Source of the DNA: Gamsiella multidivaricata
Lineage: Eukaryota; Mortierellomycota; Mortierellomycetes; Mortierellales; Mortierellaceae
NCBI RefSeq assembly: GCF_025024155.1
Contig: NW_026251774.1
Location: forward strand, 124,001 to 188,000
Length of the DNA stretch: 64,000 bases
Reading direction: 5' to 3'
Each line of letters starts with the position of its first letter. Position 1 is the first letter of the stretch. The notes beneath the pieces are model-generated. The model was not told the origin of the DNA, ran no database searches, and was given only the letters and a program-made list of their open reading frames with translations. This document shows positions 22,634 to 39,745 of the stretch, one piece after another. A program made the translations under genes and the position numbers.

Positions 22634-24851
22634 ATGAGCTCCATTCAGTCACGATGGTTCCATGCTTCAGTAATGAGATCGTTGTCTTTGCTAAAGAGTG
22701 CACACTGCCTCAGACCCTTCCCCTGTACAAACTCAATAGTCAACTGACTTTTCAAACTCTTGTCTATGTAGACACTCGTTAATAGCACCCTGTATATCAC
22801 AGGGGGAACTCAGCGGGATAATGCCGGAGCGACATCGATCTCAGACGAATGCCTTGCGCTTGACCTGAGCCAGCCGTGGTCAATAGAGAAACCATTGTTC
22901 ATGACTATGCCTCGTCTGAGTATGCCCCTCAGTGGACATTCTATGAACAAAGTCCCAGGATCAACGCAGCTGCTTGTTGCTGGAGGGGAATCGACTGCCA
23001 ACTTGACCATCTTCCCCATCCTGCTCTTTGAAACCTCCGGGGGCAGTATGCAGAACATCGCTGATGGCACTTGGATCTCCCCCACAAAACCTGCCAACAT
23101 TGCTGCATCTCCATATCGATTGTACCCCGCATCTATCACCACGGGCAAGGATGGAGTGCTCCTACATGGTGGCTATCCAACCACGGCGGTTGTCAATGCC
23201 ACGGTCCTTTCATCATTGGTCACACTAAAGCCTAGCAATAACTTTGCGCCCAAATACTCTGCACCTGTGTCGATGGCACTCAATTCACCAGCGCTCGCAA
23301 GACATACCATGACCCTGATGCCCGATGGGCGTGCCATCATCCTTGGTGGAACAACTTCGCAGAATGTGCTGACGAACCTCTCCATGGCCTACGTTATGGA
23401 TACTCAGGCTAGTAATGCATCGTGGAACATAGTTTCACTCTCGGGGAAGCCACCAGATCCGCGCGTGGCCTTTTCGACAGTTCTGGTCAACACAACCACG
23501 TTGCTTCTGTATGGCGGAACATCAGATTTCAAGTCAGCATTCTGGGTTACTTTCTATCTGGATCTACCCACGATGGCCTGGTCCTCACCCATGGCCCAGG
23601 GTAGGGCTCCTCGGCGATGGGGCCACACCGCAACCATGGCCGGAAGTACCATGGTAGTTGCCTTTGGTAAGCAAATAATTAACGTTATTGTATTCCTCCT
23701 AAGGTTGCGTTTCAAGATGAGTTTCTGTTGTGGCGAAAAGCAAGGTTTTGTGAAGATATAGAAAAAGCGAGGGAGTTGAAAACCAACAACAACAATACCA
23801 GACAACAGAGAGTAAGACTTTGGATTGCTTTGTCGTGCTAGGGATATTTATAAAAGCAATAACGACAAATCCCAGCAAACTAGCCGTTATTGGGATGTTT
23901 GGGCATGTGTGTATTGATAAATCATGATTGACATGAGACGTCTACGCATGATATATAAACCATTTGCCTTATTACGCCTACTCATGGCTTTTGTCATCGA
24001 TAACATTATTTTATATGATCAATGGCGAGAACAGAAAAGACATCATTTCTCACTCTTTGCTCTCCTTCACTTTCTGCCATCTAGGTCTATCCTCCCGTCA
24101 AGCACCTGATAACACAAGTGTTGTACTGCTGGACACTAAAACCAACACCTGGATTACAGAATATCGTCCACGAGCCATGTCCGCCACAAACACACCTAAC
24201 TCGGGCAACGGAAATAATGGCGGCAACAACAATAAGTCTCTAAGTATCGGAGCTGTCCTCGGACTCGCATTCCTGATTACCGCAGCCATTGTAGGAAGTG
24301 CGTTCTTCCTACTGGTGCGGCGTAAAAAGCGCAGGACACGTAACACTGTGGCCAGGGAGAATCTAGGACAGACAACCACTCGAGCAGCACTCGGGAGAGG
24401 GCGGTCAGATAGCCATTCGCGCGGAATCTTCGGACGAATATCTGAAGGGTTCAGTCTGGGCGTCCTATCGAGGAACGGTGAGGGCCATGGCCGAGGTCGC
24501 AGACCAGACTCTAGACGGTACTCTGAATTCTCTCTTCGCGCACATCCCATGACCATCATGGAACGGATCTCAGAGTTGGGTTACTCGCCCGTCAGCCTTG
24601 GATATCCCGAAAGTGTGGTTCAGATAGGGACAGGTGCGGTTTCGGTTACGAGCTATGTGTACCCGAACCAGGCATGTGCTAAGACAGAGAGATTGACCAA
24701 CGGGGATGAGGCGCATATTATCTTCCATGACCTTTCGATGCCTCAGAAGGAAGCCCTTCGGTTGACGCGGGAGCAGGAGCAACGACGGAACCAGTATTTA
24801 CAACATCAGGCGCCCAAGACAGAGCTGTTACAATTCGTCGACGACGACTGA
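22634..24851 (+). CDS. Kelch-repeat single-pass membrane protein
   Basis: The model has exons 22634-22669, 22772-23666 and 24085-24851 (introns 102 and 418 nt), total 565 aa, with all phases matching. Kelch-type blades are seen as RWFHASTLVNSTLYITGG (spanning the first junction), STQLLVAGG, GVLLHGGYPTT, HTMTLMPDGRAIILGG, FSTVLVNTTTLLLYGGT and RRWGHTATMAGSTMVVAFG. A spacer rich in N and G then leads to one membrane helix (about residues 365-388), a basic RRKKRR anchor and a cytosolic tail. This receptor-like layout is common in Mortierella-like fungi. The first exon is short and no signal peptide was found; an upstream exon ending at a good acceptor (TTTCCTCAG just before the chosen ATG) is possible. 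The ligand is unknown. Confidence 0.82.
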
Positions 24852-26182
24852 GTGGTAGAAGACTTACACCCCTGTAACATATAATACGAATGACCTGTAA
24901 TAATAATAACAATAGTATTTTTCTCAAATATGCAACTGATTTTATCAATATTTGCAGACTAGGAGCCTCAACGAGCTTTACTTGGTAGAAAGTATGCTCC
25001 GCACACGCGCGAGAAATTGTCCTTAGGTTTGCAACGAGACCCGTGGGTATATAGGCGATTGCGCGCGTTTTTGGCCCCCCGATTAGGGCGTTATAAAATC
25101 AAGGCTGGTCATGCCCCGATCCTCCCTTGCCATTCTTGTCTCCTTTACTAGTGCGGATGGATAACTATGAGACAAAAAAATAAAATAAATAAAAAAGGCC
25201 AAGGCGACAGGCTCAGAGAGCGGGTTGATGGTCAGTGCAGATTGAGGTGATCGGCTGACTTTGCCCGATCGTCCACACCCCTGTCCTATTACCGAATCAT
25301 CATGTCCAAACTTTACCTGCCTGCCCGAATTTTCGGAATCGGTGAGGAGGAGGGAGGGGGATATTGTTCTCTTGTATTGTTTCCCACGACACTCGCCGCT
25401 ACTGCATGTGGTAACAGCAGAAGCGGGAAGGAACAAAGGACGGTCTCTCAAAAGGGCCTCATTAACCACGCGTACTTGCGCCCAGCCTCTATTTCTCCCT
25501 GCCATCCTCTCTTTTTTTTTCTCCGCTCCTGATTTTTGTATATCGCTTATGTAGATCGTTATTTAGAATCTCCAGAAACCATCGGGACTCGAAACGAACG
25601 TACCACTGTTAATGTTCATTGGTCTCTTGGGAATTCGGAACGCATCAGACCCCGAGCTACATACGACTTTCGGAAATGACTGCTGCTGTGTAGCGATTCG
25701 ACCCTCGTTTACTGTGGTGTTCCAATCGCCTTACCTTCCATTCACATTATTCTTCCGAGACTCCATAGGGGTATTTATGGGTAGTCCAAATGGTCTTTTG
25801 AGTCTGAGGATAGTCATTGACATGGCATAAGTACGAGTAATAAACTAGTATGATCAGCATCGAGCAGAGCATGTTGACTGAGTGAACACTTTTGTTTCAC
25901 TGCTCTATCGCTGCCTTTCTGTTACTAAAGCTCCCCGTTCGCCAAGCATTTTTTTTTGAATCATTCTTCCCGCCGTCCCTTGTCCATGCACTCCAAAACA
26001 TAGCCTTTTTGTTTCTTATTTCTTATTTTTACCCTGGTTCTCGGTGGCAAACCTAACAACTTCTTCGTTCTCGTCAAGACTCAATATTCCGCCGGCATTT
26101 TTCTTTTCTCGCGATCCCTTTCAATACTCTTTTTCTTTTTCTTTTTTGCCATTACCTTTAACAAAAAAAAAAAAAAAAAGCC
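24852..26182. other. Intergenic region
   Basis: No gene was recognised. T-rich and CT-rich tracts accumulate toward the right end (about 25950-26180) and finish in an A-run of 17 just before the ATG of the small hypothetical gene. Confidence 0.4.
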
Positions 26183-26702
26183 ATGAATAATCCATTTGAA
26201 AACACGACTCAAACCTCAGGGGATTGCACAAACGTTACCACTCGGCAGCAGCACCTTTATCCAGAACCGATTGATGGCGCAGAAGCAACATCTCCTCTAG
26301 TTAGGAAGAGAGCCCTTAAAGAAGACTTACAAGGACCCTATAACGCTAAAATCATTCATCTTTTTAGCGGCAAAAGCAGTGACAACAAAAATGTCATTAA
26401 CACGAGTGATGGCGGCAGTAGCAACAGAAATTCATTGCTCTGGGACCGAGATATTCGCAGTAGATGGCCAAAGAGAAAGAGTCTCACTGAGCACTCGGAC
26501 AGCGACGACCGCAATAGCCTGGCCAAACAAATTGGCTGCATACCAACAAGAGGTAAGACCACTGTGTTTTCATCTAAAAAACAACAAAAGAAATAGTCGT
26601 ATGATGGGGTAGTTCTTGTGTGTGTTTTGGGTCGTTGTAATATCATCTCTGCACATTTTTGGCCTCCTTTGCCAAGCATTTGCCGCAGAAACAAATAAAT
26701 AG
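26183..26702 (+). CDS. Small hypothetical protein
   Basis: I do not recognise this gene. An ATG in good context (AAAGCCATGAATAATCC) follows a typical CT-rich and A-rich leader and opens 137 codons (to 26596). A GTAAGA donor at 26553 and a GCCGCAG acceptor at 26688 would instead give two exons, 26183-26552 and 26689-26702, ending ...PTRETNK (about 128 aa). The product is polar, rich in Ser, Asn, Lys and Arg, with no hydrophobic segment and no known domain. It may be disordered. The call rests on start context and composition only; it may not be a gene. Confidence 0.35.
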
Positions 26703-29700
26703 AAGAGATGCATTCAGACTGAGGAGAGAGAGGGGGGATATGCAGCAGACCTTCGTAATGTTGAAGTGCATATTGGAAATGATGCATTGAAAATGCGCTC
26801 GTGCGCGGGTACCTTTCCGCCCACACAGCAGAGTGCATCGAACTGGGGGAATAGTAACGAAGCAAATGCAGAGGAGGTAAGAACGATCGTTTTAAAAAGC
26901 GTTGCATACGATTTCGTTGTGCTCATATAGCTAGCTCCCTGTACTTTCGGAACGCACGATTTTTTTTTTTTGCACTTTCCTACTCTCCTGCAGAGCGCTT
27001 TAGTCTTGGCAGAACACAACGGTATTTCTCTCTCTCTCTCTCTTTTTTTTTTTTTTTTTTTGCGTTTAAAGAAGTATAGTGCAAAACTTCGCAGCTGGTT
27101 TCTCTGGACATTTAGTCTGTTCGTCTGGCACCGCCTCTGAATACATTATTTATTCCATAAGTATTGTATCGAGATCGAGCTGCTATGGACATGATATTCA
27201 TGATTACAGTCGACTTTTCAACTGAAAAGGATCATACTATAGCCGTGTAAACGGGCCATCGACTAAGAATTTCAGTCGGTTAGACTTTGCATCTCATTAA
27301 AGATAATTTGAATGCAACGGTGCTGTGTAAAATACGTAACTGGGGAAGTAGCGTCCGGTGGGCCTCAGAAGGCAAACAGGTTCAGGTAATCAATAATTAG
27401 CTGTTGCGGACTAGGGCGCAGATAGCTACAATATGGACGGACCAAATATATGTGGTTGTAACGGATGGGGAAGAGCATTGAGGGCAAACAACCTTAAAAC
27501 CGTCAACTTCCAGCACCATTCCGCGAGGAAAACCTGGTTGGCGCGTGCATTTTTCATTGATTTTTTTTTTGGGGAATCCAGCAGTTACCTGTTGGGAGGA
27601 TTGCGTTCTAGGTACCGTCTTGACACGTTTTCTTCTTTTTGCATGATTAGGATCCGAAGTGATAGGTAGATGTAAGTGTGGGTTATCTAACGCGGGGGCA
27701 ACAAACTTCGTGTATGCACTGTATCGATTATCGGTTGTACAGATCGATGCACATCTCATTGCGCCAACAACCCAATTGATTATTTTCTACGGTACAAGTA
27801 GAAGAGAAAAGAGGGGTACACGGATACTTGATCCGGCGGTCGATTGAGGTCTTGTGTCGCCATATAAGCCCATTCATGGCTACACTTCTCCTCCTGACGT
27901 ATGAGGGTATTTTTTTACCAGCTTTGGCACTCCATTGACAAAATCTTTTTTTTTTTTTTTTGGGGGGGGGGAGCTTCACCGACTTTGCATATATTTATGT
28001 CTTCATGTCCTTGCATCTTTTATTTGCTCTCATTCGTTCCCAATGCTCTATGTCTGAGGGCCCCTGAGCGCGTTCATGTCGTTTGCTGGACAGTCGCGGT
28101 GGATCAGGTCAGGATGGCGAGGGCATCGTCTGCAGCTCATTCCTTGTAAAATTTCACGGCATCTCGTCGTTGATGAACTCTTTTTTGTTCATTGACGTCC
28201 CTCCCAACCACCCCCTCTCTCCTCAAACCTTCTGCTCTGATCTGCTATGATTCCCTGGTTCAAAATTCCATCGTCCCTGGCCGAAAAAATCCTGTGCTTG
28301 GATATGAGCTAAATGAGGGGTAGAAGCACCATGCAGTGCACAGGAAGCGCGTGAAGCGTTTTAAAATTTCCTCTCCTCCTCTCCTCCTTAACTTTCCCCT
28401 TCATTCCTTCCCTTTTTTTCATGCCCATGGTCTGCTGTCTCTCTATTGGCCATAGTCTAGTGAGGTTCTGGCGATAAGGCATGCTACTTGCATTTTTGTT
28501 TTACTTGAGAGCATGGGATCGGACATTTCACAAGGAGCCCTCCAAGTACCACTTTGCACTATGTGATGTGGGTATGCTACATGTACACTTGCGAGCAAGT
28601 GTGTAAAACAAAGACTGGGGCTTGAATTGGAAGTGATTGCTGTGCCTATCCCACCATCCCGCTCTCAGTTCCTAGATTTTTTTTTTTTACCCCCAGTCGT
28701 TTTTCCACCTATTGCCCACCTCTGTTCATTTTTAGCCCTACAACATCAAACGTGGTGCATACTCGTACGTGCATGAATATGCATGCTTATGCTTCATAAT
28801 GCGTCAAGAAATCGCTTTACACCGCCCTTTTATTTCCCGTTTCCTTGATCTCTTTTCATCTCTCTCCGTATATCCCTCCTTTCGTCTTCCCCCATTTCCA
28901 TGCTCCTTATTTGTCAGACAACTCTCGGTCCTTTTCATTCATTCTCATCCTGGCTTACTCTAGCCACGACCTCCCACCCACCAACGCATCATTGTCACCC
29001 GAGGCACTTCACCCTTCTTCTTGATAACCAGTACTACTTTCTAGTAATACCATCTACAGCGCTACGCTTGTTGGTGCGACCATCTTGTAATTGCGACCAC
29101 GTAAGCGACGCGTCGGTTAATCCACAGAGTAATATAATGCTTACTCGCATCGCGATTGTATTTTCACCAAGCGTCAAAAAAATGTTACACATCTCTCCTC
29201 CGCCATTTTTTCTTCTCTTCTGTCAAGGAAATTGTGTGTTTAATCCATCGAAATACAAATGTATAGCTTCAAATGTCTTTCCTGATTTTTGTGCATGTCT
29301 CCAGCTCTCCCCTCTATGTTGATATCATTATTCAAGACGTTATTTTTGTGTTCATTGCGCACCGTGTGTTGCACTATTGTCGGCAATCAGCATCCGCAAC
29401 TTTATATCGGCCCCAGGGCTGTTGCATTACTTTATCTGTTTGCACGACAGTCTTCGGGTCATCCCACGCACAACCCCGAGTCGCTGTGTGTAACAAAGTG
29501 CGACGGATGTACAGAGTGCGTCGAGCTGATGAGCATAGTCTGGGCTTTTTGTTTATGTGTCCTTGGAACTGGAGAGATCATTTCGACCATTGGTCGCGAT
29601 TGGACTGAGATAGACCTCCATGGAGATACTGTTTTGTGTGCCTGAAAATGATGTTGAGCGTGTCTTGCGAGAAGCGAAGCACACGCACATCGCTCTTGTT

Positions 29701-30374
29701 CCCGTGTCTCCCTGGAAAGAGCTCACGAGGACCCGGATCTTTGGATCTTTTTTTAAAGTGCTTCCTTCCTCGCGTACTATCGCACGTCCTTTTCATTTCT
29801 TCTCGATTTGCTTCACTTGTGTCACTCTGCCATTGCTCTTCTATTTATTTTCTTGTGTACTTTTATGAGACCGCTTGCGCTACCATTTACTTCATTGGCA
29901 CGTATCCTTATCATTTTCTCTCTCATCCTTACCATGCTGGGTCTTCGTGGTGTCAGTTTCAACCCAGATGCGGTCAGACGAACAGAATGAAGAGCACCAC
30001 CATTGTACCCCTCAGTGACTTTCATTAGGTCTGGGCTATCCGCTCTTGGTCGAATGGTTATTGTGGAAAACGCCACTTTAACGCGTTACTTATATGCAGC
30101 AGGGGAGGGGGGCAAAGAAAGCAGCAAAAACAAGGACGGGCGGGAGTGGAAAGGGGTTCCAATACTAACGAACAGACGGCAAGAGGAAGCACCTTTTAGG
30201 GTGTATTTGCATTGTTACGTGCATTTGAGTCCCGGCCGCCGTTTCCTCTACCGGCCTTTCCTTGTTTTGCTGTGGTGCATCGGAGATCTGCATTAACACT
30301 ATTTATATTGTCAATTTTCGAAAAGGAAAGGGGCGGACCATGCGTCCTTTTCCAGAGCTGAGCTGAAAGCGACC
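26703..30374. other. Long intergenic region, no gene seen
   Basis: About 3.7 kb without a supported gene. It contains a CT dinucleotide run followed by T-runs near 27025-27061, a T-run with a G-run at about 27946-27970, and extended pyrimidine-rich sequence from about 28350 to 29900 that may include 5' UTR or promoter of the bZIP gene. Open frames are short and lack family similarity. Confidence 0.4.
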
Positions 30375-34019
<3,645 letters not shown>

Positions 34020-34807
34020 GGACTCAGACGGCGCGTTTGGCTTGGAGGCTTATTTTTTATTTTTTAATGAACAACTTACGACTGACATGACACTTATACC
34101 GCCTAATTGCTTGGCATCTTCTCTGTTTTTATTGTATACTACATACTACACATCCTCATGTATCACATCCGTTTCCGTTTGTACCACGTCCATATCTTCA
34201 CCCTTTTTCTGATTTGTTTCAGTAAATTGGTTTTTCCAAAACGTGCTTTTGCTTCCTGCTATTCGCCTACTCTGGAATGTAAAAAAAAAAAAAAAAAAAA
34301 AAAAAAACTACCCATGGAATTGGCCCTTGGATCCAAAATGCGCGTTTTATTGGAGTCATAATCGGTGACCGAGCACAACTAATGCATAGTAATACCGCGC
34401 GTTAGTCCATCTGTTGTGACGCGCGCACGGACCAATCTTTCGCAGATTTTACTTTTATGATGATGGTCGACGTTGTTCAGTGTCGTCCCTCTTCCTTGCC
34501 CTCTGCTCCGGGCCTTGCGTCCTTCGACCACTTCACCTACATCAACTCCGCCCTAAAAGGTCAAACTTTTTATTTTTTTTATTTTTTTATTTTTTTTGTG
34601 GAGATGTGCGAGGCAGTGAAGGATATTAGGAGTTAGAATGCCGGAAGATGTTTAGATTGATGTGCGCCAGTTGAGGACATATCGCCATTGTATTTTTTTT
34701 GACATGTCTTTAAAACGTTTATGTGATAATTTCGTGAAGTCCACTGATCTGGAGATACAGCACTTTCATTGCCAATGCCCTGCAAAGCCAATATACTTTA
34801 AAAACAT
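34020..34807. other. Intergenic region
   Basis: No gene was supported. The bZIP stop is followed by T-rich sequence. An A-run of 27 lies at about 34281-34307 and T-rich runs at 34560-34610. Confidence 0.4.
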
Positions 34808-36911
34808 CTATGCACCTTGAAAGAGCTGATCCTGTAAACTCCAATACCTCAGCGATACCCCGGATTTGCTGAGTGGAATGCAGTGTACCAGCGTTTTGAG
34901 GTCGTCTATCGAAGAGTTAGTCCCTCGGAAAACCATTGCCTTCAGCTTTGAGCCTCGATAATACTGTTCAGTCTTCTGACTGGAACGAAAATACGAGCAG
35001 GCTGGATCCTTGTGATGGTTCCCATGCCGTCCATGTGTCCACGGAAGATTTGATAGATAGCGTCTCCAGTAGGCCCTCTGTGCTCTGTGGTTGAGGCGGC
35101 TCGAGAACGGACTTGTCATTCGGAGGCGAGGCCGTTGTGATGAGCCATGGAACAAACTCCTGTGGAAAGCCATCCTTATCCCCGCCGTCGCCGAGACAGA
35201 GGAACCTCAGCTTTTCAAGGTGAGGGAGAACAGCAGCTTCTTTGCCGGTACTTTAGGTAGTGAGCCAACGAGACGAAGACGGTAGTCCAGAAGAGCTGTT
35301 GAGCGATTGAGAACCTGAGCCATACAATCCACGCCGGCGGAGGACAGGGCACGTGCATTCAGCAATAGAGTCTCCAGTTTGGATTCTTTTCCTTGTATCG
35401 ATTTGTTGAGCTGCAGAGAGCGATCGGTGTTGAGTGCCTCAGAGCCGGCATCCAGCTCCCTAAGAGGCTATTTATATCGGCGGAACGCTTTAGAGAGATA
35501 GTCCGGGTCAGTCCTCGGAATTTATCCCATCTTGATATCGGCGGACATGTTAAACACAGCGAAGTCATTTGTAAAGTGCACTGTTGAGGTGATATGGTTA
35601 TTTGTATCGTCGGAGACAGCGACAAGTTCACGTCTTAGCGGTGCAAAGACGCGCGTGCCCTTCTGAATTATGCCCCTCTCTTGTTGATAATATCAGGTCA
35701 ACAACCGCAAGAAACTGCTCGCAGTCGCATTCGAGCTCGATCTCCGTGAGGTTTTGATTCCCGCGCATAATCTCCATCAGTTGAGAGTCGTCGTCCTCAA
35801 GAAAAAGCCCTGATGTCGAGAATCGTGTAAGAAGGTTATTTCGAAGAAGCAGAGTGAAAAGGCTGAATGAAGAAGCCCGAAGCTTAACATCAAAGCCCAC
35901 GTGGTCTGAGTATCGCTGCCCATGACGAACCCTTGGTACTGCGAATTAACCCAAGAACAGCTTTAACACTATGGGCTTAGGTAGAGAGCCGATGTTGTCC
36001 ATGACTACAAGCTCGTATGCCTGGGTCAAAATGACATGGAACCGATTCTGGAAATAGACAATCGATCAAGGGCTTGTTGCTGCATCTTAAGTATCTGTTT
36101 TTGATTCTAGTCCAGCTGTTCCTGCATCTGTAGCATTTGCTTTTGGTTCTCGTCCGATTGCTGCTGCAACTGAAGCGTCTGCTCTTGAAGGAATCTGTTC
36201 CTCTGCATCTCTGCAACGGTGTCGACCTGACCGGTCAGGATAACCTGCAGCCGTGATACATATAAATCGAGGTTATCATGGGCAAACATAGTCAATTGCT
36301 GCGTTATATCTGTTGGAGTAGACAACGAGACCTTGGCTCGAGGACGCCTGGCGCAGGGTAGAGAGTCCAACCACTTGCTCTGTATAAGACTCTTCACCAT
36401 CTGCAGCCGCAGGCGTGGGCGAGATGCGTCTCGAGAGGTCATTGGCCATGGTCGGGGTGTCTATTGCAAGAGACGGAGAAGCTGCCGCTGTACACATGAT
36501 TTGATGCAAGGACTCTACATCTCTTCAGAGCTGCCGACAAATACATCGAGCATGACCCTTGGGTAGAGTCTAATCCGTAAATGGTCAATGCTATTATACA
36601 GAGTCAATTGCATTACTCTCACAAGTGAATACACTCCATTCCGTCCCTGTTCTTTTTCTCTGGACTTAGTCCTGAAAGTTGTCTTCAGTCAGAAACAAGA
36701 CTACATGTTCAGCGTTTATTACACCCTTTGCGTTCTCGGAATACTGCTGAGTATCTCTCCATAGAATAATGTGTTCCCCAGTTCCGGGATCGAATCGAGT
36801 ACAAATGGTAACAACTTCCGAGCCAGTCGATGCACTTATGGGAGGACGGAGACGAAGACTTGCAAACGTAGGCGGGCCGAGTCCTCGAGCGTCATGTTGC
36901 ATATGTGTCAA
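34808..36911 (-). pseudogene. Multi-lesion relic of a lineage-specific protein family
   Basis: Minus-strand pieces in different frames line up as one decayed gene. From 5' to 3' they are: a FDPGTGEHIILWRD-type N-terminal segment at about 36770-36800; a low-complexity linker; a coiled coil rich in Q and M (LQEQTLQLQQQSDENQKQM region, about 36105-36190); the segment RFHVILTQAYEL; and repeat-like C-terminal pieces (NQNLTEIELECDCEQFLAVVDLI at 35690-35770; LKAMVFRGTNSSIDDLKTLV near 34890-34950). I associate this combination, with a conserved ILTQTYELHEYPIPRLF-like block, with a large family in Mortierellaceae, from memory only. Stops (for example after EQLD at 36107) and frame changes break every section. 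The family's function is not known to me. Confidence 0.5.
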
Positions 36912-37433
36912 GGGAGTGAATGGAGGTGGAATATGAACAAATAAAGAAGAAGGCAGAAGAAGAAACAGGAAGGCGGCGAAAGCTATAGCTTAGCAGGTCA
37001 TCTTGTGTGACATTAGGGCTGAACAGCTTCGCCATTTTTTTTAATTCATGGCCGCAATGTGCTAGGGCGAACAATTTCACATGCGGCTTTGGATCCATGG
37101 GTGGCAAGAAAGTGCACGAAGAGGTAGCGAGATGAATGGCGGTCGTTGTCGCAGGGCATCCGTCCTCAAGCGACGAAGGGACACGTCCAAAATAAAGATG
37201 AAGCTGGTAAGCTATAGCCAATCAGCAATATTCTTTATCTCTCTCAGGGCAGTATAGCGATCGACCCAGAGGAATTTTTCAGACTTCATTCCAGCATGTC
37301 AGTATATAGTCCATTACCACATTAAGCACTATCTGACTGCGTAAATCATGGAAGCGGTAGGGACAGTAACAGCAGTTTGCAAAGTATACCTGGAAAACAT
37401 AGATACAGGCCTAGAGATATGTTCGTAGCCCAC
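36912..37433. other. Flank between pseudogene and helicase cluster
   Basis: No gene was supported. A minus-strand frame of 109 codons (36892-37221) has no similarity that I recognise; it may be 5' sequence of the neighbouring pseudogene or noncoding. Confidence 0.35.
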
Positions 37434-38825
37434 TCAAATGAGATCAGCGACATTCATGGGCATCTCCAAGATCTGGGTTGAGTAAAATTTCTCAATCCCC
37501 CGCAACATCCGCATGTCGTCCGCAGTAACGAAATTGATCGCCACACCCTTGCGTCCGAAACGACCTCCACGGCCGATACGATGGATGTAATTCTCCTTGC
37601 TGGTCGGCAGGTCATAGTTGATAACCAGGGAGACCTGCTGCACATCGATACCACGCGCCGGTAAATCCGTCGCAATCAGCACACGGGACCGTCCTGAGCG
37701 GAACTCCTTCATAGTGAACTCGCGCTGGGGCTGCCCCATACGTCCGTGGATCGCTGATACTATGGTCCCGCAGGCACTCAGCTTTCTCGTCAACCAATCA
37801 ACCTTTCTGCGAGCGTTGCAGAAGATGATCGCCTGGGTGATGATCAGGGCCTCGATAAGGTCGGATAGCGTGTCCAACTTCCACTCCTCTTTTTCGACAG
37901 CGATGTAAAACTGTCTGATATCCTCAAACGTCAGCCCATCCTCCTCGACCAAGATTTGGATGGGGTCCCGCATGAATTTAGTGGTGGCTTTCATCATCTC
38001 CGTGGGTGTAGTTTCAGACAGGAACATAACCTGGAGGTTACGAGGGAGTCGCCGGAAGAGATCATAGATTTGGTCCTTGAAAGCTCTCGAGCGCATCTCG
38101 TCCGCCCCAGTCAGAACAAACATCTTAATGCAATCAGTCTTGAGGGCTTCTCGGTTGATCATGTCGAGGACACGACCAAGTGTCCCAACAACAACATGAG
38201 GACCGGCCAGCATGTTATTCATAGTCTCGCGCATATCAGAGTCATCGACACAGTTATGACAATCCACTTCCATAAAGTCGCCCACTGACAGTATGTCCTT
38301 CCGAACCTGCCGCGCTGTATCGCTCATGGGAGTGACAATCAAGGCTTGCGTGTCGGTCTTTGATGCATCCAGCCTTTGTAGGACCGGTACGGTAAGCGTG
38401 CTTGTCCGTCCAAAGTTGACGGACGTCTGCGCTATCACATCATGACCTTCAATAGCTGCTCGGATGATCCGCTGTTCGGCCGGTGAAGGCTGTCCTAGAC
38501 TAATTGTTGGTCATATTTACAAAACGGATTGTTTGATAATTAGCGAAAGTCCAAAGTCTGGATTGGGCTAAACGGAAGTGACAGTAAAATATGCTTACCC
38601 ATCTGCTTGGATGCCACGTAGAAGCTGCGGCGATAAGTTCATGCTCTTATAGGGTTTGACGACCTTGTCGTAGTAGGACTATCAAGCAAGCGTTATACAT
38701 CGTCACCTCCGGTCTCTCATGATCGACGAACGACCGATGGCGCTGTGCTACTGCTACTTCTTTACCTCAAAAGAATCATCGAGCTGGTCAAGACCAGTGG
38801 TGTTGTTTTTATTGCCGGTGGTCAT
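37434..38825 (-). CDS. eIF4A-like protein A (ATP-binding half degenerate)
   Basis: Three exons (38825-38766, 38678-38599, 38499-37434; introns 87 and 99 nt) close in frame to 401 aa, the normal length of eIF4A, and align to it end to end, ending in the typical [10 protein letters not shown]. The first RecA domain has lost its catalytic signature: motif I is SVNFGRT instead of SGTGKT (Lys to Arg at residue 78), motif Ia is PMSDTA instead of PTRELA, TPGR is TLGR, DEAD is TGAD (177-180), and SAT is SET (208-210). The second RecA domain keeps [16 protein letters not shown] (329-332) and HRIGRGGR (353-360). ATP hydrolysis is not expected; RNA or eIF4G binding may persist (inference). It is the last gene of a four-copy tandem array. 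Confidence 0.9.
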
Positions 38826-39745
38826 GCTGGAGAGAGTGTTGAAGAAAGGAAGGAAATACTGAGTAGACAAAGAATAGAGTAGGGGATAAGAGGGAAAGAA
38901 TGGCGAGGGCAGACGAACAAAAAGGTGTCCTCAGCCATGTCCTACCCCTGTTCCAGCAGGTTTCCTCACTCGTTCGTTCTTTGTCTATTTGCGTCTCGGT
39001 GCTTTGCGTTGCTTGCCTCTTTGAAATTGTCCTCATGAAACCCATAGGCGTCGCTGGGCGACGTAGCATGGTGAAGCGCAAAGCCTGATGTTCCCTATAA
39101 ACAGTTATTTCTCATCTGTGCAACTGAAGATTGAAGATACGAAAAGACGGTTTATGGCGGATAGAAGGGGGCTCAGCTGCCTGCCATGGTGTGATCAACT
39201 GCTGTGCTGTTTGCTTAGGAAATCGCTGGCCTATGTGACTTAATAAAGAACAGCAGTCCCACTCTTAGTTTCTTTTCCCTTACACTCTCCTATTCCTCGT
39301 CCTCTCTTGCCCTTGCCGTTGTCTTTGCAGTTTGTACTCTTGTGCTGCACACCGTTTCATTCACATTACAATTCTTCCTTCTCGAATCTGCAGCAGAGGT
39401 CGTTTTTCGCGGTCAGTGCGCTACGAACCAACCAAGCTTCTGGGCCGACTGATCCTTCCAACGCGTCGCTGGCGGGACAATTAGCGCGCAAAAAATAAAA
39501 AATAAAGCTGTTACCGCATATGGGGCCCAAATGGATTTGAGCTTGTGGTGTCAAAATTGCACGTCCAGTCCTCTGGTTAAGCGGTGTCATTATTTACATA
39601 TAAAGGAGAGGCGGGTTCGCTACGGCTGTCCGCATAATTGGGCGAAGCAAAGCGCGAGCTCTTCTCGCGGTCTTTACTTGATGAGTAAACGCATTGTGTA
39701 AAGGTGACGAGGAAACACCCCGAAGAGCATCCTAGACAGGTATGC
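38826..39745. other. Spacer between eIF4A-like genes A and B
   Basis: About 920 nt, the longest spacer of the array. It holds the presumed promoter of gene A and the 3' flank of gene B. No further gene or helicase remnant was recognised. Confidence 0.45.

Noticed and set aside
29273..30028. Several overlapping plus-strand frames of 110-140 codons
   Set aside because: Pyrimidine-rich sequence without splice-compatible neighbours or domains; more likely noncoding.
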